This document shows positions 45,176 to 56,829 of a stretch of 64,000 nt of DNA, one piece after another. The notes below the pieces were generated by a model. It was not told the DNA's origin and did no database searches. It saw nothing but the letters and a program-made list of their open reading frames with translations. Each line of letters opens with the position of its first letter. Position 1 is the first letter of the stretch. Source of the DNA: Branchiostoma floridae (Eukaryota; Chordata; Leptocardii; Amphioxiformes; Branchiostomatidae); assembly GCF_000003815.2 (NCBI RefSeq), contig NC_049979.1, positions 26,519,213-26,583,212 of the forward strand, read 5' to 3'. A program made the translations under genes and the position numbers.

Positions 45176-46225
45176 AACGCCCCCTCTGCTTGCCCCAAGC
45201 TACAGTCTGATTGTACACGTCAGGGTTTGATTTAAAACCGTGCTGTAACAGAATGTAACACAGCATACCCGTCTAGAGGCACATGAATAAAGGTACAAAT
45301 CTCTAGTTTCTTTTAAAGATTTTTTTTTCTTTCCGCAGAATTTATAAACTTTAATTATCGCGCACGCTTTAATAATTCACATGCATTCGGTAAAGTTTCA
45401 GACTCTGTGGGACGTATATAGAAAGCAATACTCTGCTCAATAGATTTCATTTCTATAAACGACCCATGTTATTTTCTTTTTAATCTTAAATATGATTTTA
45501 TCGAGTCAGATACTGAAATAATCGTTAACATTTTTATTAAAAACATGGTCAAGTTTTTCTACTACTGCAACAGTAGTTCAGTTGTATAAAGGTGATCTTC
45601 TAGAAGAGCGGTTGGCGATATAAGTACATAAAAAATATAAAGTCATGGCTGCCTCATTTAAAAGACTAGATGAGTTCCGTTTTGTGTCAGAGGTGAGGGA
45701 AGATAGCTCCATCGAAACCTTTGCTTGGAGAATACTGGTAGTATACAGGTGCCATGACTTGCGGCGTTACGAGAACTCACAACAGCACAACCAGAGATCA
45801 AATGTTCCCGCCTGAGCACATAATGAGACTGACTAATCGCTCCCTCCTTTGTCGTCTGGCTGAAATCCTATCTCGTGTTTAGCGAGACGAGCTCGCGTTT
45901 CTAAAACACAGGGCCAAACTTGTAATGAGCGGTTCACCGAGAAAGCAAGATCGTTTGGAATTTATTTCTTTAACAACAGGGACAGTAAATTCTCATGCTT
46001 TATTTAGTCTCTGAATTTAGCTTTTGGGTTGAATCTTTTGACGAGTAAAGTTAAGCGCCGGTTTGTATGTTTTGCCCAAAGTGTGAATCGACCCTTATCT
46101 GTTAAGAACACAAAGGAACATTAACTCCGCTTGAGAAAAAAGGTAGCCATACCTGCATGGGCGCTAGGCGGGCGCTACGAAACGGGGCCGTGAGAGAAAG
46201 AGAGAGCCAGCCTTGTCCTTACTTA

Positions 46226-46804
46226 GGGCCTTCGTACTGAAACCGAATTAGCAGGAATCAAACAGAACCAGCCAGAATGAAGTATTTGCAAAATTCGTGC
46301 CACATTCGGGGCCATTCCGAGTGGGAATTCCAAATGGACCATATATATCCCCTTCACACGAGAAGGAATGAGCCAAATGCGGTCAGAATGAAATTCTATT
46401 CTATTATATTTCTGGGAATTCGTAGTGTATTCAAGAAATTCACACTGCACTTCAGATATTCTTTTGGCCACATTCTGGCAGGATCCGAAGTGGCTTGCCG
46501 TTTCGGTTCTCCATCGAATGAGATAAAAATGTTTCGAATAATGTTGAAATGCCATAGAATGCGATCATACTGCAGTTAGAATAGTTCAAATACACTTAGG
46601 ATACCGTTCGATATATATCCACTTCAAATGCACCTCAAAAGTTTTTAGAATGTCAAAATTTTTCAGGCCAGTCAAAAGAACGGGCACAAATATCTGGAAA
46701 GCAGTGAGAATTTCTAAAATACACTACGAATTCCCAGGAATAGAAAAGAACTTTCATTCTGACGGCATCCCGGCCCATTCTTGCTCTCGTGTGAAGGGGC
46801 CTTT
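46226..46804. mobile_element. GAAT-rich inverted-repeat element, copy 3
   Basis: TTAGGGCCTTCGTACTGAAA at the left and CTCGTGTGAAGGGGCCTTTA at the right. The same internal order as copies 1 and 2 (aattcgtgccacattcgggg, ccccttcacacgagaaggaa, gttctccatcgaatgagata) shows common descent. Confidence 0.82.
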
Positions 46805-47546
46805 ACTTACCTTCCAATCTAAAGATAAATAAATTATTCATGGCCGAGGAATAAGACGAGTGTTGTACTAAGTCACCACTACAAGAAGACGTTTGCCGAC
46901 ATGCCCTTTGAGTGGAACAAGACGTCAATAGACAACAAACGCTGCAACCGAAGAAGGCCGGCCGAAAGAACCGCTCGGTTTGCCCTGAGCAAACTTTAAC
47001 TTAAAGCCCGAATTCTTTTCATGTCAACGCTCGTTTACTAGCTAGACAGCTTGCTTATAATATTTAAGACAAGGATGCAAGTGTTGTTGGTATACATGAT
47101 TAAAGTTATTACTTTAATTTTAATATTCTTACAGGGAAAGGATCGTCTCTTCCGACGACACCATGAGTTCTTATCATCGGGTGTCTATCATTTTCCCATT
47201 ATCGCCACTTGTGCAGGTTTGAAGGATAGGTTCTTATCGCTAAGCGTTACCTCGTCCGTATGCAATGTGTGGCCCGTGTGAAAATTTACTCCACTTCAAA
47301 ACACAGTACTTTCTCCCTCTCTGTCTGTCTCTGTGTGTGTCTTTCTCTCTCATTCCTGGTGTATGACGTTTAGATTTGAAGAGGGCTGCTAGCTGGTACA
47401 TAACGGAATGTTTAAAAGCACGTTTTAGTTTTTCGAGGGCGATGAAACATGCTAATCCGAAAATCCTATGAGCCAAGCTACCTGTCGAGATAGTTTGCAG
47501 GGCCAGAGCTGCGTAGCAACCCTCTGAAAATACAGTTTAAAACGAC

Positions 47547-47730
47547 CCCCTTTCCACTAGACGGCGATCGCGCTGCGCTTTCACTGCGATCTTCACTGGG
47601 ATATGTGTAACCTTGGCTTTCACACTGGGTATATTATATAAAACGTAAAAGTGTGGCTTAAAAGACAACAAAACACACAAAATGTAAAAAGATTCATTTC
47701 TATACAATTCGTTGAGGGATATGTCAAATT
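47547..47730. mobile_element. CTTTCCACTAGACGGCGATCGCG MITE, copy 2 (right arm lost)
   Basis: CTTTCCACTAGACGGCGATC, GCGCTGCGCTTTCACTGCGA and the AT-rich core match copy 1 at 26277, but the right GC-rich arm is missing after ttgagggatatgtcaaattt. Confidence 0.72.
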
Positions 47731-48721
47731 TTAAACAAAGGAGTTGGTGGTCATAAAAAAACATCTACATCTGCATTATTTCACTATAACAATTCTAGAT
47801 CTTATCACTTGACTTGTATTTCTTAAGACAACCGTTGAAACTATCATAGGTTTACTCATTTTCAATCAAAACCGACGAAATGGCAGAAAAAAAAATTGGG
47901 TTCTTTTTTACCACTACAAACGGACATCATTGTCTTCACACTTAATTCGAGTTTCTATACATTTTTCTATTTTTCACGCCTTTTTATACAACCAAATCAG
48001 AGGTATCTGTTACTAACTGTGATAGGGACAATTTCGAAAAAAAACGGAGAAAAAATTGGTATAAAATATTGACAAGTGGAGCAGAGATATTGTAATTTAC
48101 ATAGACTTTGCCACTACACGTACATGTACATGTAGTAGTCACAAGGAAGAAGACTGTGATTTGAACACTAGGAACATAGCAGATACTGAGCGTGTTTTTC
48201 TTCTGGCGTCTCTTTCCTTTGGCGCCTTCAAATTAACCCTTGACCTTGCCATGACCCAAGGAGTTGGCTTTCTCAAGGCCGTCTGCATCTTGTCTCACCT
48301 GCCGTCAGGTGGCGACTGACACTTCAGGTGATCTTATCTTTCTCTATTAGACAGCGAACGATCAACGACCCAACAAAATGCTTCTTTCTGTGACCATTGG
48401 GTGATTTTATGAATATTTACGTAAAACTATTTTTAAAGACAACATACACACACACGTTAACAAAGATTTTTCTTCATCCATGTAAATCAAGGAGCCCTCT
48501 GCAAATTCGTAGAGCTCTAAAACTAGGTCTACTAACTCCATACTATTTCTATAACCTAGCTCTACACTGTACGGAAATATTAAAGCGTATTTATTGTAAT
48601 ATTGGTCCTTTTATAATGTATGCCCCGACGTATAAGTTGTATTTTTCCAAGTTGTGTTTTATAAGATATTTTGCAGTGTACGTAATTCATCGTTTAGCTG
48701 CGATTTAACACTTGTCAATAT

Positions 48722-48800
48722 AGCATTCATTCATTCATTTGTTCGCTCGTACAGTCATTCATTCATGTATCCATACATTCATTCATTAATTCACTCATTT
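48722..48800. repeat. (CATT)n microsatellite
   Basis: Interrupted blocks of CATTCATT with related variants. Confidence 0.9.
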
Positions 48801-49379
48801 GATGTCTCAGTGTGTGTAACCGGAATGCCTCCATACACGAATTTAGAGTACGGAATGTGCGGCTAATTATTTCCTCTGACGCTCCTAGCTTGTTGTCCTT
48901 GACTATCTCCGGCGATATCTCCAGCTTCCTTCAACGCCTCCTTTCAACACTGCCACTTAAAGATGCATCAGCTGTCCAAGGCACGCGAGACAACGATAAT
49001 CACCTGTCTTAATGATCTCTTCCGTCTTACATCCTTCCCTTTCTGTCTCTTCCTTTTTGGGCCCACCTACCCTCCTATCGTCACTTAAGATATTCTTATA
49101 TCCATTTGCTGGAGCTATTCAATGTATTGTAGACATAAAAAGGCACGTGTACAGCTGCATTTTATTTTCTGATTTAATTTTTTCTCCTTTGTATGTGCCA
49201 TTTGTTCAATGCCATGCATTCAGCCCTAGTCTTGTCTGATGTAGAACCCAATACAATGCTAATGACCAATAAGTACCTACCTACCTACCAATAGGTAGTG
49301 ACGAGAATATACCTATATGACCGAAATCACACCAACATTTTCATTGTTAAAAACGCCACAAAAGATTCTCTTCCTACTA

Positions 49380-49650
49380 ACATCAAGGGTTCAATCTATT
49401 ATAGAACACATGGGGCATTTCATTTTCAAATGTCTTCAAGAAAGAAGTCAAACCCTGTAATAGTTACGTAGACTTAGTACCCCATTATGTATCGTATGTA
49501 TATTCATCCACTTAATATGTGTATGCTAGAATTTAGTTTATCTACATGTATTCAGACCACATTTATTCATCTCATGTAATTAGTCATTCTTTTCTTGCAA
49601 TTAGCCCAATGGGCATGAATTTGCAATAAACTTTATTTATTTATATACAT
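49380..49650 (+). mobile_element. LINE 3' UTR and tail
   Basis: It ends cttgcaattagcccaatggg, catgaatttgcaataaactt, tatttattta, the plus-strand equivalent of the tail at 28675-28740. No protein-coding remnant is clear upstream. Confidence 0.5.
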
Positions 49651-49999
49651 GAACGGCTGCAATAAAATTTCAAACAAAAAACGATAAAAAGTCACCACCA
49701 TAAGCTGTTCATGTTAGATAAAAAAAGGCCACGTGTAATATGGTGATTTCATTTGTCTCTTTTTTCATAGAACATCTCTTCTAATGGTATTGAGTTTTTG
49801 GAATGAAAATATAAAACTTCTAAGGCTCCGTTCATATGTACCTGTGCGTATCTTCAGATCCGTATGAGTTTCGTTTGGGTATTATTTTGTTTTCGGTAAC
49901 GTTTGAGGTAAAATCTAACAAGGCAGCTAAGGGGGTCAAAGTTAAAAACAAATAATCTCTTCCCTACAAACTTTACCTATATAGGCCCGAAATCATTCT

Positions 50000-52900
50000 A
50001 TACGCAACTCGTACGGACTTGAATATATACGTACAAATGTGACTGCACTCGTATGTGATACAGTTCCTATGCCACCAGTTACAGTTACACACCACGTGCC
50101 AAGCTGCCGTCTTTAGGCCAGCCTAACAAACTAGACCTGACAGGTGCCTTTTGAAACTTTGTTTCTCCCCAAATACACCTCGATTATGGTTTATTTCACG
50201 GCCCATTTCCCTCCCCGATATTACATCGCTACTTGATACTTCAACACACCACGTGGGGCGCCATGCATTCCGCTTCTACGAACACGCACACAGCAATTTG
50301 GACGGCGCTGCAACTACATCTATAAGAAAATTAACCCTTCCTTGTAATCATCCACAATTACATCCAGGGTGTTGTGATCATCCTAAATTCCCTCTTCAAA
50401 AATCACACCCGACAAGATGATTTTTTTAATCAACACCTTTAATGCAAAGATACCGGTTCAGCGTAAAAAATATACGGGATTTTAAAATTGAATTAGAGAG
50501 ATTTCTTAAATGAAACACAACCGCTAAGAAGAGCATATTTTATGGAGTGTGGTTAGAAATGATTGTAGGGCAGGGATTTCGTTGTGTGTGTATGGGGTAT
50601 TTTCGGCCCCTCCCCCTCTATCTTCGTCCGGCTGGTGCTTACAAAATATAGATAAGCTGCGGCCAAACCAGCATTTTCCTTTTCAGAGAGGAATGTTTTG
50701 AAAATATCTCTACCTTACAGTTTGGAGAAGTGCTGGCTCTGTTGAGCAAACAGAACGCGCGCCAAACAATGGAGAAGCTTTAGAGGTGGTGTTTGCCTGT
50801 ATCTTTAGCCTGTCGTGCGGCCGGGCGTTAGGAGTTAGAGGTAAAAGGGCCGAATCAGCGGGCGTCTGCTGGCGCCGAGTAAAATCTTAGGGCGCAAAAA
50901 AGCCTTCCGGGGGGTCACAGACTAGCAAATACCGCTGTCAAAATCAGGGGAAACGCAAAAATTTGAACCCGGCTCCAAACTTTAACCCCTGTTAGTACCC
51001 TATGACAAACTACTTGCTCAAGCGAGTTCATATCGCTACGCAGTGTATAAAAGTCTCTTGGAGGTCATTGAAAAGGGATATATCTTATTCAACTGATTCG
51101 CCTGACTCTTAAAAGGTTTTTCTAACGCTGATATCGATCATTTCGGAACTCTTAAATGACCAGACGACCTCAAAATAAACCTGGCTAACTACAAAATGAT
51201 TGGCAAACAAGATGGTGCCGTCACAATGTAAAAAAGCAAATAGACACGGGCACCTCCAGTCACCACCCGTAAATCAGACAAGTCACACATGCTTTTAACA
51301 TTTTTCAGCCGGTGACATGTTTTTGTCAGACGTAAGATTCTTCCCGTATCCAAACTTGTTTACTCGCATCGCTCGGAAGTAGATGGTCAATTTACACGGG
51401 AAGCTATACTAGTGGCCGTTTCCTTTTAATACGACTTGCAGTGGAATTCTCCGCAAGCTTTACCGTAACCCTGCTTGGCTAAATATTTTGTGAAAAGTAT
51501 CATGTGTGATTGTTACCTTTGGACCCGTGCGCTATCGTGTGTACAAATCAAGCAGAGGAGACCTGGTAAAACAAAGATTATCTAAAACCATTAAAACGGC
51601 TTGAACCTAGGAGCAAAGTGCTCGACATGAGGAGGCGAAGGATATACCCCCCCCCCCCCCCCTCTTACTGGGGAAGTCAAAATGGCAACGATAACACGGG
51701 GTGGAGGCTGAAGAGGGCTGAGTGTGTACGCAGCACAAACACAAACCTTCCCCCGGTCCAAACTCACCGGCAAAACTGAACATACTCCGTAATAATATCT
51801 CACCGCGAGGTTTTGGTGGCGCGCAAATACACAAACACGAGAAGGTGGGAGGTACAAAATCTGGTCCTTTGTTTGATTTCTTTTAATCAATCAACACTAG
51901 CTAGCCCCGCCATGTTTTTTCCTAACATGTTTCGTGTGAGAAAATAACATGGTACAGAAGATTACCGAGCTGGTTGTCGCATCCAGGCGGGGTAGTGTCC
52001 TTGTCTTCCCGTACGAACACGTGCCATCGCCCCGGTGAAGAAAAATCGGCCTCGAACGTGTAAACGGATGATGTGGCGGCTAGCTGGTGGCCATGAATGC
52101 ATTCCTCTAGGTTAAGGACGTGTAAATGCGCGCTAAATCCGATCAGGTAAACCCGGCCACATGTCCGTTCGCCAAAGTCCGGTTTTTGCTCTAGATACCA
52201 CAGAATAAAAGAACCACCTGTTCCTCTTAAGATTTTAATTTCATTCCGGTGTCATGGAAAAAGAAAACATCAAAACAAAAACACAATCATAGAAATGTTT
52301 TCCGAATGGCTTCGAACGCACTTGTTGCACAAGTAAACCACAGCACCTGTAATATATACACGTCGCTTGCTTCTCTAAAGTTTGCCGAAAAGCCAGATTT
52401 TTGTAAATTTAATAGAATTCAATATACATGAAACAGAATTAAATCAAAGATGTGCACAATCGTTTATAAGGTGTTCACTGCGTTTAACTAAGCGAAGAAC
52501 GAGCAAACCCCTTTTGAGAAATGTTTCTTTTTGCGTTGCATTTAAACATAGTTGGCACATTGTAGACATGGGATCTAAAAAAATGTATTTAGAATGGAGA
52601 TCTTACATAGAAGAATTAAGCGTCTGCAAAGAGTAATTATTTGTCAATTTCACTATCTTTCATTTTATAACGAGTTTTGCACCATTATAAAACAATGTCT
52701 TTCCTGATTCCAGACTGTATTTTTTTCAATCCGCTGTCTACTAAGCCTGTGCCTACGGTAATACCGTGAAAACGACATGTGTTCTTGACTTGTCTTCTTT
52801 TGAAATGAAGCACACGACTGAAATAACCTGGTTCTTTTCAGGAAACTGTCGCAGTGTCAAGTTCTGATTGCTGTATATGGTTGTGATGACAAAAGAAACC

Positions 52901-54600
52901 GCAGAGAGCAAACTATACTAGTAATAATTTTTCCTCTTCGATATTTTATCCCTCCCCTCTCTCTCTCTCTCTTTCTCCCCCCCTCTCTCTCTCTTTCTCG
53001 CTCTCTCCCCCTCTCTGTCTTCATAGCCTTTGCCTTTATAATGATGATCTATGAAATAAAGTCTCATTTGAAAGACTAAAACGCAAACACAAAACTTACA
53101 AAATACACTTATTCATCAATGATCTTCGTCTGAGCTATCTTATGTTTTAGTCGCTAACTCCACTAGAGGGGGTTGTCAATAGACAACGCGGTATTTTCTA
53201 TACTTGTGTCCCAATTACACAGTCGTGGCCGTGCGTTTACAATGTTTATATCTCCACGTGCAAACTGTGTCTCAATCCCTTTAACGCCCCCCCCCCCCTG
53301 GTTATCTTATTCAAACTGTCATAAACGGGACTATAGTACATTTACAACCACACACATGTGTGCATACGCTATAAGGCCAAGGAAACCTATTTTTTCTTTT
53401 CTTACATTGAGTTGACGTCACGAACGTGCAATATTGACTGATAGCAGACAGTTTCAAACATTTGTAAAAAGCGTTTTGTGGACAACACAAGCATATAGAT
53501 ATGATTAGCATATCAAGTATGGCAGTAGAAGAATTCCCGAATATGAAATATCAAATGAGGACACGTTTTGAGCAATGAACAAGGAATGGAGTATTCAAGA
53601 AATGTTAGGTGTATGTTTTCGAAAATAGTTTTACAAGTTAAACTTGGATGATTCAAAGTGATTTTTACAGTTTTTTTTTCGTGGATTGAACGATTTACTC
53701 ACTTTATTTCATCCATAAAAATCCTACAAAAATTGTATCTTGGTGAGTAGCTTTTTCTTCGTGACGAGGTTACAAATCCTTTAAGTTGCTTTACTTGAGA
53801 TTTTGCAACAGTTTCATAACACTTTGGATTGTATAGGAACAGTTTTGTATAGGAAACACATATCCATGTTATGTCAAGGAAAGCATAACACAACATTCAT
53901 TTCCTATGTAGAAATGAAGCAAAGCTACCAAATTTCGAAAATAAGATTATAAGAACAAAGTTTTAGAGTTTGATTTTCATTCACACGTGAAATCTGTGTC
54001 ACAGAAACTATATCATCATCTTTATCAACCTGCCCTAAAAACCACACGCAAAATGAAAGCTGTCATTTTACCACGTTTTTATTTATGCCCGGTTGTAAAC
54101 AGTGACGGCGCTTTTTCCTGCGTACGACCTACTAAAATTACCCTCCGATAATTATATACGTTCAAACCCGTAAACGGACAAGCTCACATAATAATCAAAC
54201 CACCATAATGAAACGTAAAATAGGAATATTTTTTTTGGAGATCATATGTCTATAGTGGGTTGTACGCGCTATAACATATATCCTTGGAATTCGGCGTGTT
54301 TGACATTGTTATGGTAGTGCGAGATATTGCCGGGGGTAATTTCCTGATTGCGAGTCCTTTGTGGGTAACCAGGCAGCGGGCGAGGAGTGGTTGTTGACGG
54401 GGTGAGATAGGGCAGGGTTCCGCGACGGGAAAGCACACAGATATCGGCGGGAAGCTCGCCAGTAAACTGTACGGGAGTAAAAATATACACAAACCGTAGC
54501 AGCCAGCCGGGTGATAGCGGTAACGGATAAGATGCCACCAGTGTCTGGCGTTTTGGTTAGAAGAGGCTGGTGTAGTATTAAGAACATTGACCAGGTAATT
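50000..54600. other. intergenic DNA, largely unique-looking
   Basis: Apart from C-runs (51646-51662, 53288-53298) and a (CT)n block at 52955-53015, I recognise neither genes nor the repeat families found elsewhere in the window. It is the longest non-repetitive part of the interval between the two genes. Confidence 0.45.
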
Positions 54601-54670
54601 GCTTACAGATAGGAATAGCCACAGAGATTTTTGATGTTGTTATTTTGGTGGAAGTTGTTGAGATCTTGCT

Positions 54671-54846
54671 CACATTTGTCGTACGATCTGCGTACGATCG
54701 CGAACTAAAGGGTATTCTTGCGTTAGTCGTGCATTTATTGTACAATATGTGTTGTTATGGAAAATGCTGTCTTATATCTGGTTCTGTCATAGCCTGCTTG
54801 CAAATCCTACCACATCAGAATCGTACGACAACGTACGACAAATGTG
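54671..54846. mobile_element. MITE with CACATTTGTCGTACG ends
   Basis: CACATTTGTCGTACGATCTG at the left faces GTACGACAACGTACGACAAA then TGTG at the right. It is 176 bp with repeated GTCGTACGA words in each arm. Confidence 0.72.
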
Positions 54847-55999
54847 ACAGCGCCACCACAATCCTACGGTTTTCGTAGGATGAGTGGTGAAGACGTTAAT
54901 GTAAACGTCTTAAGATACGTCTTTAAGATGTAGATAAAGAAAGTGCTGGTAAGTAAATCTATGGCATTGTCACCACACCATTCTAACAGTAAAATGTACT
55001 ATTTTGTCATAGTTTCTTAAGCTAAAGAGAGATCGAAACTTTTTTTCATTCGCGCGCCTTAAAAAAATAATTTGCTCGGTGAACATACGTTTTGACCAAA
55101 TGTTCGTCTTCTTAGATAAGAAAAAATCGATATAGATATGCATATGTTCATTCTGCAAATATTGGTTTATTCATAATTATGAATAATTATTCATAATTAC
55201 TATTCCAGAGTTTGTTAGAAAATCTGCAAATGTATTACTTTTCTTCACGGCCTTCCGCGAGTGCGGGTGGTTGTTGTTGGGGGAGCGCCGATTTGAGATT
55301 TTTTGCGTATGGACCGGCCCTTTGTTGAAAATAGCGAACCAGCGCTTCCCTCAACAATAACCACCAGAACTTGAGGAAGACCGCGAAGGAGGCCGCTCAT
55401 GTTTAAGATGATGAATGCGAAGAGATTCAGACAAGACTTTCATGTCTGAGACTTGCAGACGTCCTTTAAGAAATGGAATTGAAGAATATGCTAATTTGAA
55501 AAATGTAGAATATTTTGCATACTGCATAAGGGTTGTGTGAAAATGATTTCATCTCAACTTTCTTCGCCTTCTCTTTGCATACGGTACTTGTGCTTTATCA
55601 TTTCGGATTAGGACACAAGGAAAACACAAATTTGATAAACATTTAGGAGTCAAGAAAAATTATTTTGCATAAGGATTGTGTAAAAACGAATTCATCACAA
55701 CTTTCTTGCGCATCATAAACATGTCTTTTGGCTGTTTTACGTTGTTCCACCACTCTTTTTTGAGAACCTTTTAAACAGAAACGTCACTTATAACCAACAT
55801 ATGCTGAACACGTACGACCATACATCTGAAATCATGAACGTTATCAGAAGACAAAACATCAAAAAGTAGACAAAGGTATTTTCTTTAGACATATATTCTT
55901 TTAACAGACAATGTGGCACTGCGCTCAAGTTAGTATCTTCTTCTAACAGTGCACACAGCACAACAGGCTTGATAAGGTTAAGTTAGCCTTTTTGAGGCC

Positions 56000-56350
56000 T
56001 TAGAGGCATCGGGTTGTTATCCACTGTGTCTGGGGCACGGTAGTCTCCAAGCAGACCCATCGGTGCCTTAGAGATAATATAAAAGCTGGCAAAGGAGTAT
56101 AGCCGGCCAAAGGGAGATAGCCGGCCAAAGGGAGTCAAACGGGCACCGGTGCCGCTATACTAAGTCCTATGCCAGCTTTGATACTATTTCTAAGGCACCG
56201 TAGGGTCTGCTTGGAGACTAGGAGCACGGTATTGGGAGGTGGAGTCCATCCCTCGCCTTCCACTGCCTTTTTGTTCCATCTCCCCGACCAATGACCATTT
56301 TTACACCTGGGTGGAGTGAGGAAGGTCGTGCAAAGTGCCTTTCCCATGGT
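56000..56350 (-). mobile_element. SINE body interrupted by a MITE
   Basis: tcgggttgttatccactgtg, tctggggcacgg resumes after the insertion (56041-56220) as ggagcacggtattgggaggt, then ccttccactgcctttttgtt and ttacacctgggtggagtgag. This is the inverse of the SINE body at 43230-43300. Confidence 0.65.
56041..56220. mobile_element. MITE with TAGTCTCCAAGCAGACC ends and 9-bp duplication
   Basis: TAGTCTCCAAGCAGACCCAT at the left faces GTAGGGTCTGCTTGGAGACTA-like inverse at the right. GGGGCACGG (56032-56040) and GGAGCACGG (56221-56229) form a 9-bp duplication with one difference. It also contains a short tandem, agccggccaaagggag, twice. TCTCCAAGCAGAGGTT half-copies occur at 35597 and 38580. Confidence 0.82.
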
Positions 56351-56775
56351 AACATAACAGGGTTCGGACCCAGCTGGACCTCTGTGTTCTTAGTGTCAAA
56401 CACTCTGTTGTTACTCCACATGACTCCACAGAAACAAAAGTTTTTTTTTGCAGCTGAAAACTACGTATTTAACGCTATACCGTTGCAAACGAATTTAACG
56501 TAATCGTTTTGTATCCTTCATTAACAAGCGAGTCAACGAAGACTCGTGGATGCAAATTTGGGTTAGTTTTTTTCATTGTTTTCTTTCGTTTAGCCTTTGT
56601 CAGAAATATATAGTCATCAAAGAATCTAAACTGTTTAAACAGTCCTAGACATCAGGTGAACAATGCAGTTATATTTCAGCTTCCCAATAGATTTTTAAAA
56701 AATCTCAAAGACAGTACTAAGGGGAGACTACGACGACACCTCTTTAAAAAAATTAAAAGTTTACTACTAGGTTTA

Positions 56776-56827
56776 CTAGTAGTCTGAATGGTACTAGTAC
56801 TAGTCTAAATACCATTCAGACTACTAG
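56776..56827. repeat. perfect 18-bp hairpin
   Basis: CTAGTAGTCTGAATGGTA (56776-56793) and its exact inverse TACCATTCAGACTACTAG (56810-56827) flank a 16-base loop. Confidence 0.9.
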
Positions 56828-56829
56828 CA

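Noticed and set aside
51646-51662. C-runs and G-runs (also 25336, 40843, 53288) as regulatory G-quadruplexes
   Set aside because: Single homopolymer runs, partly of a length typical for sequencing uncertainty. No clustered G-tracts.
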